Shown: piece by piece, positions 24,458 to 33,928 of the stretch
Position numbering within the stretch: the first letter of the stretch is position 1
How the letters are laid out: the number at the start of each line of letters is the position of its first letter
Source of the DNA: an uncultured Verrucomicrobiales bacterium
Lineage (GTDB): Bacteria > Verrucomicrobiota > Verrucomicrobiia > Verrucomicrobiales > Akkermansiaceae
Assembly (NCBI GenBank): GCA_937930235.1
Contig: CALGLJ010000098.1
Span: 1 to 57,155, forward strand
Direction of reading: 5' to 3'
Length of the DNA stretch: 57,155 nt
Made by a program: the position numbers and the translations under genes
The notes under the pieces: generated by a model
What the model saw: the letters and a program-made list of their open reading frames with translations, nothing else
Told to the model about the DNA's origin: nothing
Databases searched by the model: none

Positions 24458-26064
24458 AATACATCTTTGTCACCGGAGGGGTCGTCTCCTCACTCGGGAA
24501 AGGCCTCGCCGCTGCCTCCATCGGCACTCTGCTTGAGCATCGAAACCTGAAAGTTCAGCTCCAAAAATTTGACCCCTATCTGAATGTCGATCCCGGCACG
24601 ATGTCTCCTTATCAACATGGTGAAGTGTATGTTCTCGATGATGGGGCTGAGACAGACCTTGATTTAGGACACTACGAGCGCTTCACAAATTGTACCCTTT
24701 CTCAATTTAACAGCCTCAGCTCGGGCCAGGTCTTTGAAAATGTCATTAAAAAAGAACGTCGTGGCGATTACCTCGGAGCCACGGTCCAGTTCATCCCGCA
24801 CGTGACTGATGCGATCAAAGATCACATTCAACAAGCTGCGGAGAAGACCCCGGACACCGATGTCATCATTACTGAAATTGGCGGTACTGTAGGTGATATC
24901 GAGGGACATCTTTTCTTGGAAGCTCTCCGGCAGTTTTCGCTCGAAGTAGGTCGTGAAAATGTCTGTTTCATTCACGTCACTCTGCTCCCCCTCGTGAAAG
25001 CCGCAGGTGAGATTAAGACCAAACCCACCCAACAATCTGTCGCCAAACTTCGAGAAATCGGAATTCAGCCCGATATCATCATCTGCCGGACGGAGCATGA
25101 TCTGGACGAAGACAATCGCCGAAAAATTGCGATGTTTTGTAATGTCCCCGCTCTCAATGTGGTGGCCTTCCGTGATGTCGAGCACACCATTTACGAGTGC
25201 CCGTTGGATTTAAGAAAAGACAAAATTGACCGACTCGTCTCTGACGTGCTCGGCCTAGAGTCCGATACTCCTGACCTGCAACAATGGCAAAACTTTGTCG
25301 AACGATTGATCAAGCCCAGTCACAAAGTCCGCATCGGAATCGTGGGGAAATACATCGAACTCCAAGATGCCTACAAATCCATCTACGAATCACTCACCAT
25401 CGCAGGAGCGGCACACGATACTAAGGTTAAACTCGTGAAAATCGATGCCGAAAAAGTCGAGAAAGAAGGCACCAAAGCAATTAGTAAGAAAATTGATGGC
25501 ATCTTGATTCCAGGAGGATTTGGCGAACGTGGGATCGAAGGGAAAATCCTCGCTGCTCAGTATGCCCGGGAAAATGACATCCCCTATTTTGGAATCTGCC
25601 TCGGCATGCAAATCGCAACCATTGAATTCGCCCGCAATGTCTGTGGGCTTAAGGGAGCAAATTCGACAGAATTTGAAAAAGACGCTCCGCATCCCGTCAT
25701 TTGCCTCCAAGAAGAACAACAGGGTATTACAGACATGGGAGGATCGATGCGCCTCGGAAACTGCCGCTCCATCCTCATCTCAGGTACGAAGTCTGCCGAA
25801 CTATACGATAACGCCCCTTTCATTAATGAACGGCATCGACACCGCTACGAGGTGAACTCCGATTATCAGGATCAACTACAGGAAGCTGGTCTCGTGATCG
25901 CTTCCGTCTCGGAAAAAGAAGGCCTCGTCGAAATCATCGAAAACCCAGAACACCCTTATTTCGTGGCGGCGCAATTCCATCCAGAATTCAAATCTAAACC
26001 CAATCACCCCCACCCCCTCTTTTCAGGATTCATTCAAGCAACTCTGAAAAACAAACTCGCATGA
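24454..26064 (+). CDS. pyrG: CTP synthase
   Basis: PyrG makes CTP from UTP with ATP and glutamine-derived ammonia. The 536-residue protein has the synthase domain first ([60 protein letters not shown]). The class I glutaminase domain follows, with GGFGERG, the nucleophile in YFGICLGMQ and the His-Glu in QFHPEFKS. Length and motifs are complete. It overlaps kdsB by 4 bp upstream and the NagZ-like gene by 4 bp downstream. This couples CTP supply with CMP-KDO synthesis, a common arrangement. Confidence 0.97.
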   Translation: MKYIFVTGGVVSSLGKGLAAASIGTLLEHRNLKVQLQKFDPYLNVDPGTMSPYQHGEVYVLDDGAETDLDLGHYERFTNCTLSQFNSLSSGQVFENVIKKERRGDYLGATVQFIPHVTDAIKDHIQQAAEKTPDTDVIITEIGGTVGDIEGHLFLEALRQFSLEVGRENVCFIHVTLLPLVKAAGEIKTKPTQQSVAKLREIGIQPDIIICRTEHDLDEDNRRKIAMFCNVPALNVVAFRDVEHTIYECPLDLRKDKIDRLVSDVLGLESDTPDLQQWQNFVERLIKPSHKVRIGIVGKYIELQDAYKSIYESLTIAGAAHDTKVKLVKIDAEKVEKEGTKAISKKIDGILIPGGFGERGIEGKILAAQYARENDIPYFGICLGMQIATIEFARNVCGLKGANSTEFEKDAPHPVICLQEEQQGITDMGGSMRLGNCRSILISGTKSAELYDNAPFINERHRHRYEVNSDYQDQLQEAGLVIASVSEKEGLVEIIENPEHPYFVAAQFHPEFKSKPNHPHPLFSGFIQATLKNKLA

Positions 26065-27137
26065 GCGCGAATTGTCTCATCGTCGGAATTCAGGGATTGG
26101 AACTCACCCCGGAAGAAACAACTCTCTTTCGAGAAGTCCAACCCGCTGGATACATCCTTTTTACGCGGAATTTAGAGAACGCAGCTCAAATTCGCCAACT
26201 GACTGATTCCCTGCGCGATCTTTCCTACGATCCCCCCTTCATTGCCATCGATCAGGAAGGAGGGCGGGTCTGGCGCACTCGCGAGATGGGAGCAGCGCCT
26301 CCTGATGCGGCGAGCTTTGCGGATAAAGGCACGTTTGCACAAATTTCCACATTTGGCGCGCTCACCGGTCAACTCCTCGAGCTCTTAGGGATCAACTTTA
26401 ACTTCGCTCCAGTGCTCGATCTCGACCATCATCCAAATGAAAACAATGGCCTCCGAGGCCGTTGCTGGGGAAATGATTCTCAAAGCGTCATCGACAAAGC
26501 CGGCCTCTTTAATCGTTGGATGCGTAAGAACGGAGTCTACGGTTGTGGAAAACACTTTCCCACGAATGGACTCGCCCTCTCTGATCCCCATCACGAACTC
26601 CCCGTGGCTGACATTTCACGTGAAGATCTCCTGAAGGAAGACCTCCTCCCATACACCGCCCTCATGCCTGAACTCGATGGCATTATGGCTTGTCATCTCC
26701 ATTTCCCACAGCTCGATTCCGAGTATCCGGCCTCGCTTTCGAAAAACATCCTCACCGGACTCTTGCGAAATCAGCTCGGCTACGAAGGACTCATTCTCAC
26801 AGACGATCTCGATATGGGAGCCATCGTCAATCACTACGGTCGCGGGCCGGATGTCCGTCTCGCCCTAGAAGCGGGAGCCGACCTCGCCCTGATTTGCCAC
26901 CAGACAGATTCCATCCCGGCTGTTCTAAAAGACCTCGCCCAACTTCCAGCGGGAATCCTCGACGATGCAAGCAAACGCGTCGATAAAGCACGTCGAAAAC
27001 TGAGTAAGCCTCCTGAATTTAGCGAATCACGGCTCGAAACGGTCAACCAGAAATTGGTCGAACTCACCCGAGAAACCATTGGAACAGAATACTTTGAACC
27101 AGCTCATTCCCCCCAAAGCCCGGTCGAAAAGTATTAA
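26061..27137 (+). CDS. nagZ: GH3 beta-N-acetylhexosaminidase, NagZ-like
   Basis: The 358-residue GH3 protein has no signal peptide, so it is cytoplasmic like E. coli NagZ. NagZ removes GlcNAc from 1,6-anhydro-muropeptides in cell-wall recycling. Visible motifs are [13 protein letters not shown] (substrate-binding), [19 protein letters not shown] followed by DPHHELP (the His/Asp loop that acts as acid/base) and [12 protein letters not shown] with the nucleophile Asp. The loop reads [11 protein letters not shown] where E. coli has GHGAVTADSH, so substrate preference may differ. It is third in the kdsB-pyrG-nagZ operon with 4-bp overlaps. Confidence 0.85.
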   Translation: MSANCLIVGIQGLELTPEETTLFREVQPAGYILFTRNLENAAQIRQLTDSLRDLSYDPPFIAIDQEGGRVWRTREMGAAPPDAASFADKGTFAQISTFGALTGQLLELLGINFNFAPVLDLDHHPNENNGLRGRCWGNDSQSVIDKAGLFNRWMRKNGVYGCGKHFPTNGLALSDPHHELPVADISREDLLKEDLLPYTALMPELDGIMACHLHFPQLDSEYPASLSKNILTGLLRNQLGYEGLILTDDLDMGAIVNHYGRGPDVRLALEAGADLALICHQTDSIPAVLKDLAQLPAGILDDASKRVDKARRKLSKPPEFSESRLETVNQKLVELTRETIGTEYFEPAHSPQSPVEKY

Positions 27138-27300
27138 GTGCTTCCTTCCGCGCGTTCCGTGAGAGATTGCCCTGCTCAATTGGAGAAAAAGTCTCCATCC
27201 TGACACTATATCTAAGAGAAGTGAGCGATTTCTTGCTATTCCGACAGTTCTAAGGCAAGGAGCGCGCGCGTCTTGCACGTGAATTCCAAATCTCATCGTT

Positions 27301-29127
27301 ATGTCACAGTTTAGAAACCTCGCAATTATCGCCCACGTTGACCACGGGAAAACTACCCTTGTGGACGAACTCCTGAAAGCCGGAGGCGTCTACCGTGAAA
27401 ACCAGGCCGTCACGGAACGCGCCATGGACTCCATGGATTTGGAACGGGAAAAGGGAATTACCATTAAGGCCAAAAATACCGCCGTTCACTGGAAAGATCA
27501 CATTATTAACATCGTCGATACTCCGGGACACGCCGACTTTGGCGGAGAGGTAGAGCGCGTCATGAAGATGGTCGATGGAGTCATCCTCGTAGTCGATGCT
27601 TTTGGAGGCCCGCAAGCTCAGACCCGCTTTGTTTTAAGAAAAGCACTCCAAGAAGGTCTCAAGCCCATCATCGTGGTGAATAAGATCGACCGTCCGAATT
27701 CTGATCCTCTCGGAGTCCATGACAAAGTGCTTGAACTCTTCCTCGAACTCGACGCCACCGATGATCAATTCAATGCCCCGACCTTATATGGATCGGCTAA
27801 GAATGGGTTCTTTTCCACCTCGCACGATGCCACTGAGGGAGATTGCATTCCACTGCTCGAAGCAATTATCGAGAACATCCCCGCTCCAAAAGTCGAAGAA
27901 AATGCGCCTTTTAAAATGCTCATCTCGAACATTGACTGGGATGACTATGTCGGCCGGATTGCCATCGGCAAAATCCTCTCTGGTTCCGTAAAAAAGGGCG
28001 ATTCCCTTTTCCGTTTCTTGAAAGACGGCACAAAACTGAGAGCCAAAATCGGAAAGGTCTTCGAATATACTAATCTCGGTATTCAGGAAACAGAAGATGG
28101 CGTGGCTGGAAACATCGTCGGCATCGCTGGATTCGAAGATGCTGACATTGGTGAAACTCTTGGGGCAGACGAAGAGGCCGAGGCTCTCCCCGCAGTCAAT
28201 ATCGACCCTCCCTCTGTGCAGATGCAATTCTCCATTAACGATGGGCCATTTGCAGGAAAAGACGGCAAGCACGTTCAATCGCGCGTGATTCGGGAACGCC
28301 TGTTCCGGGAAATGAAGACCAACGTCTCCATTCATGTCGAAGACTCTGATCTCGCAGGAACCTTTAATGTTTCTGCCCGAGGCGCGATGCAAATTGCTGT
28401 CCTCGTGGAAACCATGCGCCGGGAAGGATTCGAACTCCTCGTCTCCCGCCCCACCGTCATCATCAAACGTGATGAAAATGACAAACGCCTGGAACCATGG
28501 GAAACACTCTATCTCGAAATGCCCTCCGAGTATGCCAACTCCCTCCTAAAAATCCTGAACGATCGAAAAGGCGTGCTGGAGAATATGGAAACCAATGACA
28601 ACTCTGGCCGCACGCTCATTACCGCCAATATTCCCACCCGAGGAATCATCGGCCTCGAATTTGAACTCGTCAACATCACGTCCGGTCACGGGATTATGTC
28701 GCACCTCTTTGATGCTTACAAACCATGGGCAGGTCAGATCCAGACTCGCCTCGCGGGAACTCTCGTCTCCATGGATACGGGTCCAGCCACCGCATATTCC
28801 CTGCTCGCCCTCGAAGGACGTGGCACCCTCTTTGTCGATCCCACCGAGGAAGTTTACACCGGAATGATCGTGGGAGAAAACTCTCGGGCAGATGACCTTC
28901 CCGTCAATCCTGTGAAAGCGAAAAAGCTCGATAACATCCGCTCGGCTACCAAAGAAAACACCGCCAAACTTGCACCTGCATTGAAGTTTTCTCTCGAGCG
29001 TGCCATCGAATACATTGACCCGGACGAACTTGTAGAAGTCACTCCAAACTTCCTTCGTCTTCGCAAGCGAATCCTCGATCCCAACGAACGCAAGCGAGCG
29101 AACAAAGCCGCCAAAATGGAGAGCTAA
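27301..29127 (+). CDS. typA: Translational GTPase TypA/BipA
   Basis: The 608-residue ribosome-binding GTPase is involved in ribosome assembly and stress or cold adaptation. The G-domain motifs are AHVDHGKTT (G1), [10 protein letters not shown] (G2), [16 protein letters not shown] (G3), NKIDRP (G4) and a G5 region near YGSAKNG. The C-terminal part has [22 protein letters not shown]-like EF-G domain V features (here VSARGAMQ) and the TypA-specific tail [19 protein letters not shown]. Length is normal. It is preceded by 163 bp without a gene and followed by a hairpin terminator. Confidence 0.96.
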   Translation: MSQFRNLAIIAHVDHGKTTLVDELLKAGGVYRENQAVTERAMDSMDLEREKGITIKAKNTAVHWKDHIINIVDTPGHADFGGEVERVMKMVDGVILVVDAFGGPQAQTRFVLRKALQEGLKPIIVVNKIDRPNSDPLGVHDKVLELFLELDATDDQFNAPTLYGSAKNGFFSTSHDATEGDCIPLLEAIIENIPAPKVEENAPFKMLISNIDWDDYVGRIAIGKILSGSVKKGDSLFRFLKDGTKLRAKIGKVFEYTNLGIQETEDGVAGNIVGIAGFEDADIGETLGADEEAEALPAVNIDPPSVQMQFSINDGPFAGKDGKHVQSRVIRERLFREMKTNVSIHVEDSDLAGTFNVSARGAMQIAVLVETMRREGFELLVSRPTVIIKRDENDKRLEPWETLYLEMPSEYANSLLKILNDRKGVLENMETNDNSGRTLITANIPTRGIIGLEFELVNITSGHGIMSHLFDAYKPWAGQIQTRLAGTLVSMDTGPATAYSLLALEGRGTLFVDPTEEVYTGMIVGENSRADDLPVNPVKAKKLDNIRSATKENTAKLAPALKFSLERAIEYIDPDELVEVTPNFLRLRKRILDPNERKRANKAAKMES

Positions 29128-29154
29128 GGAATCTCACCGAAAAAAACTCTCTTC

Positions 29155-29181
29155 AGCCCGAGCGAAAGCTTGGGCTTTTTT
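29155..29181 (+). terminator. Intrinsic terminator after typA
   Basis: A 9-bp stem (AGCCCGAGC with GCTTGGGCT, one G-T pair) is closed by a GAAA tetraloop and followed by TTTTTT. It lies 28 bp after the stop codon. Confidence 0.88.
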
Positions 29182-29204
29182 GGATCCCGCTTCATAGTCC
29201 CCAC

Positions 29205-29972
29205 ATGATCGCTCTCCTCTCGCCCGCGAAGTCACTCGATTACACCTCCCCTCTCCAAACCTCGAAAAGCACGCAACCGCGCTTCAAAGAAGAAACGGCC
29301 GAGCTCGTCACTCATCTCAAAAAAATGAGTGCAGCCCAATTAGGGAAACTCATGTCCATCAGCGAAAAACTATCTGACCTCAATCATGATCGATACCAAA
29401 CATTCGAGTCAGATTACACCAAAGAGAACGCCCGCCAAGCCATCCTCGCCTTCACTGGTGATGTCTATCAGGGCCTCACTCTCGCCGAATGGTCTCCTGA
29501 AGATTTTGCCAACGCGCAAAAGTCCATCCGCATTCTCTCCGGGCTCTACGGGATTTTACGCCCTCTCGATCTGATGCAGCCCTACCGTCTCGAAATGGGA
29601 ACTCATCTCGCCACCCAACACGGAAAAACTCTCTACGACTTTTGGGGAAGTAAGATCACCGCACAGTTGAACAAAGACCTTGGAAAGGGGGAAACATTTA
29701 TCAACCTCGCCTCCAATGAATACTTCTCCTCCGTCAAGGCGCAAGACCTCAAGGGGCAACTCATCACGCCCGTCTTTAAAGACGAAAAAAATGGCACCTA
29801 CAAAATCATTTCGTTTTATGCCAAAAAAGCACGAGGAATGATGGCAGATTTCATCGTGCGCAATCAGCTCACTGACCCAAATGATTTGAAAAAATTTAAC
29901 ACTGCAGGTTACAAATTGAATGCCAAAGAGTCGACCGATGACACCTTCGTTTTCTTCCGTGCAGAACAATGA
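29205..29972 (+). CDS. yaaA: Peroxide stress protein YaaA (DUF328/UPF0246)
   Basis: The 255-residue cytoplasmic protein limits free iron and oxidative DNA damage under peroxide stress in E. coli, and binds DNA. Family blocks are MIALLSPAKSLDYTSPL at the N-terminus, FTGDVYQGLTLAEW, ILSGLYGILRPLDLMQPYRLEMG, NLASNEYFSSV and FYAKKARGMMADFIV. The length equals the family norm. It overlaps the following SpoU methyltransferase by 4 bp, so the two are cotranscribed. Confidence 0.95.
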   Translation: MIALLSPAKSLDYTSPLQTSKSTQPRFKEETAELVTHLKKMSAAQLGKLMSISEKLSDLNHDRYQTFESDYTKENARQAILAFTGDVYQGLTLAEWSPEDFANAQKSIRILSGLYGILRPLDLMQPYRLEMGTHLATQHGKTLYDFWGSKITAQLNKDLGKGETFINLASNEYFSSVKAQDLKGQLITPVFKDEKNGTYKIISFYAKKARGMMADFIVRNQLTDPNDLKKFNTAGYKLNAKESTDDTFVFFRAEQ

Positions 29973-30688
29973 AGAATTGGCGTGAACTTCTCGCTCAACG
30001 AGAATCAGCCACCCACTTCGTCGTGGAGGGACAGCTCGCGGTAGACCGGCTCCTGGCCTCAGATTACGAAACCGTCGCCGTATTCAGAATTGGTGAAAAT
30101 CTCACTCGCGAAGAAGCGTCTCACATTCTCGGCTACCAGTTTCACCGGGGAGTCCTCGCTCTTGCTAAAAAACCAGAACCCGTCCCCCTCTCTCGTTTCG
30201 GGACCGGCACGCTCGTCGCTCTCCCGGAAATAGCAGACCCTGGGAATTTAGGAGCGATTATTCGTAATGTCGCCGCCCTCGGTGGCAGCGGCGTGATTTT
30301 GGGAAAAGGCACTTCACCCTATAACGCAAAAGCCATTCGCGCTTCCGCAGGAAATCTCTTTCGAATTCCCGTCCGATGTTCACCCGATATTTTAGCAGAT
30401 CTCACTGAGCTTCAACAAACTCACATCCTCATTGGAGCTGACCTCAGCGCCCAATCACAACCATTCACCACCCTTCCCCAGCTTTCAAAACCACCCCTCC
30501 TCATTTTAGGCCCTGAAGATTTTGGGATTGATGCTACCGTTCGTTCACTCTGCCACCATTTAGCCCACCTCCCCATGGATCATGATATCGACTCGCTCAA
30601 TGTCGCCTGCTCTTCTGCCATTTTCCTCCACCTCCTCAACCAAACCCATTTCACTCCTCACCATGCGCTTCCTCCTCTTTCTCGGTAG
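29969..30688 (+). CDS. TrmH/SpoU family RNA 2'-O-methyltransferase
   Basis: The 239-residue SPOUT-class enzyme methylates a ribose 2'-OH in tRNA or rRNA using SAM. An N-terminal substrate-binding region (THFVVEGQLAVDRLL) precedes the knot domain. That domain has motif 1 (ADPGNLGAIIRNVAALGGSGVIL), motif 2 (LLILGPEDFGID) and motif 3 (DSLNVACSSAIFLHLL). It starts inside the yaaA stop region (4-bp overlap), and the next gene begins 26 bp before its stop. Which nucleotide it modifies cannot be told from sequence. Confidence 0.9.
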   Translation: MKNWRELLAQRESATHFVVEGQLAVDRLLASDYETVAVFRIGENLTREEASHILGYQFHRGVLALAKKPEPVPLSRFGTGTLVALPEIADPGNLGAIIRNVAALGGSGVILGKGTSPYNAKAIRASAGNLFRIPVRCSPDILADLTELQQTHILIGADLSAQSQPFTTLPQLSKPPLLILGPEDFGIDATVRSLCHHLAHLPMDHDIDSLNVACSSAIFLHLLNQTHFTPHHALPPLSR

Positions 30689-32381
30689 TATGCTTTCTCT
30701 GCATGCGGGCACGCTCCAGATCAAAATCCACCATCAATTTGACGGGCGTCCACTCTCTCTGAATTCGTTGCGTTACCAAGGCCAAGAGACCTTTTCTATT
30801 TCCCGTCTCAGCTACCTCCTGAGTGAGTTCTCCATCCAAAATGATGATGGAACATGGATCGATATCCCGAACCAATTTGCCTACCTCGATCTCGCGAAAA
30901 GAAGGACCAGCTTTACCCTCTCATCACTTCCTCAAGGCTCATATCAACGGCTGCGATTTTCGCTTGGCCTCCCTCAGTTGACCAATCACGCCAACCCCGC
31001 CGAGCTTCCCGCAGACCACCCCCTAAACCCAAATGTCAACCAACTGCACTGGGACTGGCAAACAGGCTATATTTTTCTCGCCCTCGAAGGTCGCTACCGC
31101 ACCGCCAAGAAAGAACTTCAAGGATACGTCTACCATCTTGCCAATGACGCCAATTTGACAAAAATTCAACAAGAGGCTCGCTTCCAAATCAAAGAGAACA
31201 CCGAGATTCAGCTCGCTTTTGAAGTTCAGAATCTCTTTCAAAAACAACGGACTGTGTCTTTCCAAACTTATGGTCATTCGTCGCATTCTCATCCAGATGA
31301 CCCCATAGCGAAAACTCTCGCCCAGAATATCGCGAACTCATTCAGCCTCCTCACGATCAACTACCCGGCGGGAACCCAGTCAGCCCAGCCGGAAAAGAAA
31401 GTTCTCCCTCTTTACCTCCCTGAAAAATTCACTCCATTTCAATTCAAAACAAATCGCCACTTCCCGCGTCCGCAACTCCCACTTGATAACCCACTTCTGA
31501 AGGAACGAGTCACTCTCGGAGAAGACCTCTTTCACGATAGCATCCTATCAATCGATGGCACCATTTCATGTGCCGCATGTCATGACTCCAATCTCGCCTT
31601 TAGCGATGAGCGAAAACTTTCAGAAGGGTTTAATGGACGACTGAGTAAACGACATTCGATGCCCCTGTTTAACTTAGCCTGGAAATCATCCTTTTTCTGG
31701 GATGGCCGTGCCGCATCGCTTCGTGAACAAGTCCTTGAGCCCATACAAGACCCTCGAGAAATGGCTGCCAATTTAAGACGCATCATTGCCCGCCTCAACC
31801 GCAGCCGGAAGTATTCCCAAGCATTTACCAAAGCATTTGGCCCCGGCCAAGTGACCTCTGAAAAACTCGCTCTCGCCCTAGAAAACTACCTCCTCACTCT
31901 CACCAGTTACGACTCAAAATTTGACCAAGCAATAGCTGGGAAAAAAAACCTCAGTGAATCAGAACAACGGGGAATGAAGCTCTTCTTCACCGAATATGAA
32001 CCACGCAATCAACAATATGGAGCGGACTGCTTTCATTGTCATGGCGGAGCGAATTTCTCCGACCATCAATTTCACAATAACGGGCTCAAACCCACTCAAG
32101 ATCTAGGGCGATTTTCCGTGACCAAAGACCCCAAAGATCGGTTTCATTTCTCAACTCCAAGCCTGAGAAATGTCGGTCTGACCCCTCCCTACATGCACGA
32201 TGGCCGCTTCGCCACTCTCGCCGAAGTGGTCGAGCACTATAGCAGTGGGATCCACCGCAGCGAAACCCTCGATCCCAATCTCGCAAAACACCCACGAGTA
32301 GGACTTCAATTCAGTGAACAGGCGAAAGCGGACCTCGTTGCCTTTCTAAAAACGCTCACCGACCCTAAATACGGCCCATAA
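30663..32381 (+). CDS. Fused MbnP-like / di-haem cytochrome c peroxidase (MbnH/MauG-like) protein
   Basis: I start at 30663, where MRFLLFLGSMLSLHAG is a clean signal peptide; the track start at 30582 lies in the preceding gene. Residues about 17-215 match MbnP: HHQFDGRPLSL, LRFSLGLPQLTNHANP, QLHWDWQTGYIFLALEG, YVYHLAND. Residues about 270-572 are a di-haem peroxidase of the MauG/MbnH kind with two CxxCH sites (CAACH near 303, CFHCH near 456), FFWDGRAASLREQV and TPSLRNVGLTPPYMHDGRF. In methanotrophs MbnP and MbnH are separate partners: MbnH oxidises a Trp of MbnP to kynurenine, forming a copper site. Here both lie in one chain, exported to the periplasm. No methanobactin genes are nearby. Confidence 0.82.
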   Translation: MRFLLFLGSMLSLHAGTLQIKIHHQFDGRPLSLNSLRYQGQETFSISRLSYLLSEFSIQNDDGTWIDIPNQFAYLDLAKRRTSFTLSSLPQGSYQRLRFSLGLPQLTNHANPAELPADHPLNPNVNQLHWDWQTGYIFLALEGRYRTAKKELQGYVYHLANDANLTKIQQEARFQIKENTEIQLAFEVQNLFQKQRTVSFQTYGHSSHSHPDDPIAKTLAQNIANSFSLLTINYPAGTQSAQPEKKVLPLYLPEKFTPFQFKTNRHFPRPQLPLDNPLLKERVTLGEDLFHDSILSIDGTISCAACHDSNLAFSDERKLSEGFNGRLSKRHSMPLFNLAWKSSFFWDGRAASLREQVLEPIQDPREMAANLRRIIARLNRSRKYSQAFTKAFGPGQVTSEKLALALENYLLTLTSYDSKFDQAIAGKKNLSESEQRGMKLFFTEYEPRNQQYGADCFHCHGGANFSDHQFHNNGLKPTQDLGRFSVTKDPKDRFHFSTPSLRNVGLTPPYMHDGRFATLAEVVEHYSSGIHRSETLDPNLAKHPRVGLQFSEQAKADLVAFLKTLTDPKYGP

Positions 32382-32459
32382 GAAACGGAAAAAGATCTTA
32401 AACCTCTCGCATTTCTGATTTTTCGTTTCCATTCCCTTGTCCTCCTTTAACATCCCGTC

Positions 32460-32963
32460 ATGCGTACTTTGGGAATCGACCCTGCCGTCCGAAATACCGG
32501 CTATGCCCTTCTTGAGGGCGACCACACCAATGCTCGGGCGCTTGATTACGGAGTGATCTCTGTCCCAGCCAAAATTCCACAATCTGGTGCCCTTGAAGCG
32601 GTATGCACCGGACTCAAAAACCTCATCACCAAATGGGAGCCCGATGAAGTCGCCGTCGAAGGCATCATCTTTGTGCAATCTTACCGCACCGCCATCTCGA
32701 TGGGAGCAGCCCGAGCCGCCCCCATGATCGCGGCGGCCTCTCACGGCCTTAAGATCTACGAATACGCTCCCAAAAAAGTCAAAAAAGCGATTGTTGGCAA
32801 AGGAAACGCTGACAAACACCAAGTTGCCTTCATGGTTCGAGCGCTCTTAAAACTCCCTGAAACTCCTCCCTCAGATGCCGCCGATGCCCTCGCCATCGCC
32901 ATCGCCCACCTCCAATCATCCGACCCCCTCAAGGCCTCCATGCTAGAACGCAAGCAAGTCTAA
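32460..32963 (+). CDS. ruvC: Holliday junction endonuclease RuvC
   Basis: The 167-residue resolvase cuts Holliday junctions in recombination repair together with RuvAB. The four acidic catalytic positions are in LGIDPAVRNTGYALLE, VAVEGIIF and SDAADALAIAIAH. GNADKHQVAFMVRALL is the DNA-binding helix region. The length is normal. ruvA and ruvB are not in the window, so ruvC is separated from its partners. Confidence 0.95.
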   Translation: MRTLGIDPAVRNTGYALLEGDHTNARALDYGVISVPAKIPQSGALEAVCTGLKNLITKWEPDEVAVEGIIFVQSYRTAISMGAARAAPMIAAASHGLKIYEYAPKKVKKAIVGKGNADKHQVAFMVRALLKLPETPPSDAADALAIAIAHLQSSDPLKASMLERKQV

Positions 32964-32969
32964 AAAGCA

Positions 32970-32991
32970 TTATCTTATACTATTAAGATAA
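32970..32991 (+). terminator. Weak AT-rich hairpin after ruvC
   Basis: TTATCTTA and TAAGATAA form a perfect 8-bp AT stem with a 6-nt loop followed by ATTT, 7 bp after the ruvC stop. The stem is weak, so this is a tentative terminator. Confidence 0.35.
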
Positions 32992-33213
32992 ATTTCATGA
33001 CATTAAATCGTGGATCTCAAGCATTTCCTTGATCTAGCATCCAGCCAATACCAGTAAGTAACAAAACTCTAATTCCAAGGATTTCAAGAATCGTCAAATA
33101 GCAAAGATCGCCACATCACTCTTTTCATGGCATCCAAAGTAGCAATAGTTCATTTCGAAATTAAAAAACAATAAAATTTGACATTGTGTTTAAATTCATG
33201 AAATAAGATACAT

Positions 33214-33720
33214 ATGTCTAATGACAACATCAAACCAACAAAAGAAGAACTGGACGCTTATACTATCCTTGCCAAGAAATCACTGGCGAAAAAAGTCTCT
33301 TTGGTGAATCAAGCGCGTCTTGAGAATTCTGAATTAGCAGAAAAAATTTCTGCACCTTCAAGCTCTCCCTTCGATATCACGGCGTCTGCTCAGCTTGCAT
33401 TAGCCTCAGCATTCATTCACTCATGGCTCTACACGAACACTCCATTGGTTTTTAAAAAAGATGGTAATGAAATTGGTAAATTAAACTATAGAGGAGAAGC
33501 TTGGGGAGTTGCTTTAGGGGGAGGAGTACTCTGGGCAACAGGTTGGATGGCTGATCCGAATTCACTGATTGGTGATGCTGATTTTGCGCTTTCGACTAGC
33601 CCTGTTTATACTGAGATTGCTTTTTTCAAAAAAGGCGTGCCAGTTGGCGTCTTGATAGCCGGAGGAATCAATGTTCAAGTTGGAGGTGTCGGGGGATCTG
33701 GGAAATTTACCAAAGCATAA
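33214..33720 (+). CDS. Small protein with a VapA-like glycine-rich C-terminal domain (tentative)
   Basis: The 168-residue protein has no signal peptide. The first 50 residues are a charged helix (TKEELDAYTILAKKSLAKKVSLVNQ). Residues about 75-168 form a glycine-rich beta domain: YRGEAWGVALGGGVLWATGW, TSPVYTEIAFFKKGVPVGV and the ending NVQVGGVGGSGKF. The order GxxWG..GGG..., then a YT-x-hydrophobic-FF strand, then GxGGGSGxF resembles the C-terminal barrel of Rhodococcus equi VapA proteins. I make this comparison from memory. Its DNA is more AT-rich than the flanking core genes, which hints at acquisition. It is tail-to-tail with the giant CHAT gene. Confidence 0.5.
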   Translation: MSNDNIKPTKEELDAYTILAKKSLAKKVSLVNQARLENSELAEKISAPSSSPFDITASAQLALASAFIHSWLYTNTPLVFKKDGNEIGKLNYRGEAWGVALGGGVLWATGWMADPNSLIGDADFALSTSPVYTEIAFFKKGVPVGVLIAGGINVQVGGVGGSGKFTKA

Positions 33721-33864
33721 TTTTAAATCATTGGGTGAATTTCAACCCCTCGTGGCAAGCTAAGGATGATGGCACAAATGAAGATGCCTACTTTGCAAAT
33801 CAGAGTCAGATTACTGTATTGCTGAAGCGTCCCGGAGGAATTTACATTTCATCTTACATCAAGC

Positions 33865-33895
33865 ACGCGACCTTTATTCAAGGGTCGCGTTTCTT
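33865..33895 (+). terminator. Intrinsic terminator between the VapA-like and CHAT genes
   Basis: ACGCGACC and GGTCGCGT form an 8-bp stem around a 10-nt loop followed by TTCTTT. It lies 145 bp beyond the VapA-like stop codon and 39 bp from the end of the convergent CHAT gene. A 62-codon ORF (33735-33923) runs through it and is therefore doubtful. Confidence 0.65.
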
Positions 33896-33928
33896 TGACC
33901 AGACCGAGAACCAATATCACTAATTGGT

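Noticed and set aside
27138-27300. Possible regulatory RNA upstream of typA
   Set aside because: Only a short GGAGA/TCTCC hairpin is visible; no riboswitch-like structure could be supported.
33160-33213. TTGACA promoter of the VapA-like gene
   Set aside because: The TTGACA at 33178 lies about 20 bp from the nearest TAAGAT, too far for a standard sigma-70 promoter.
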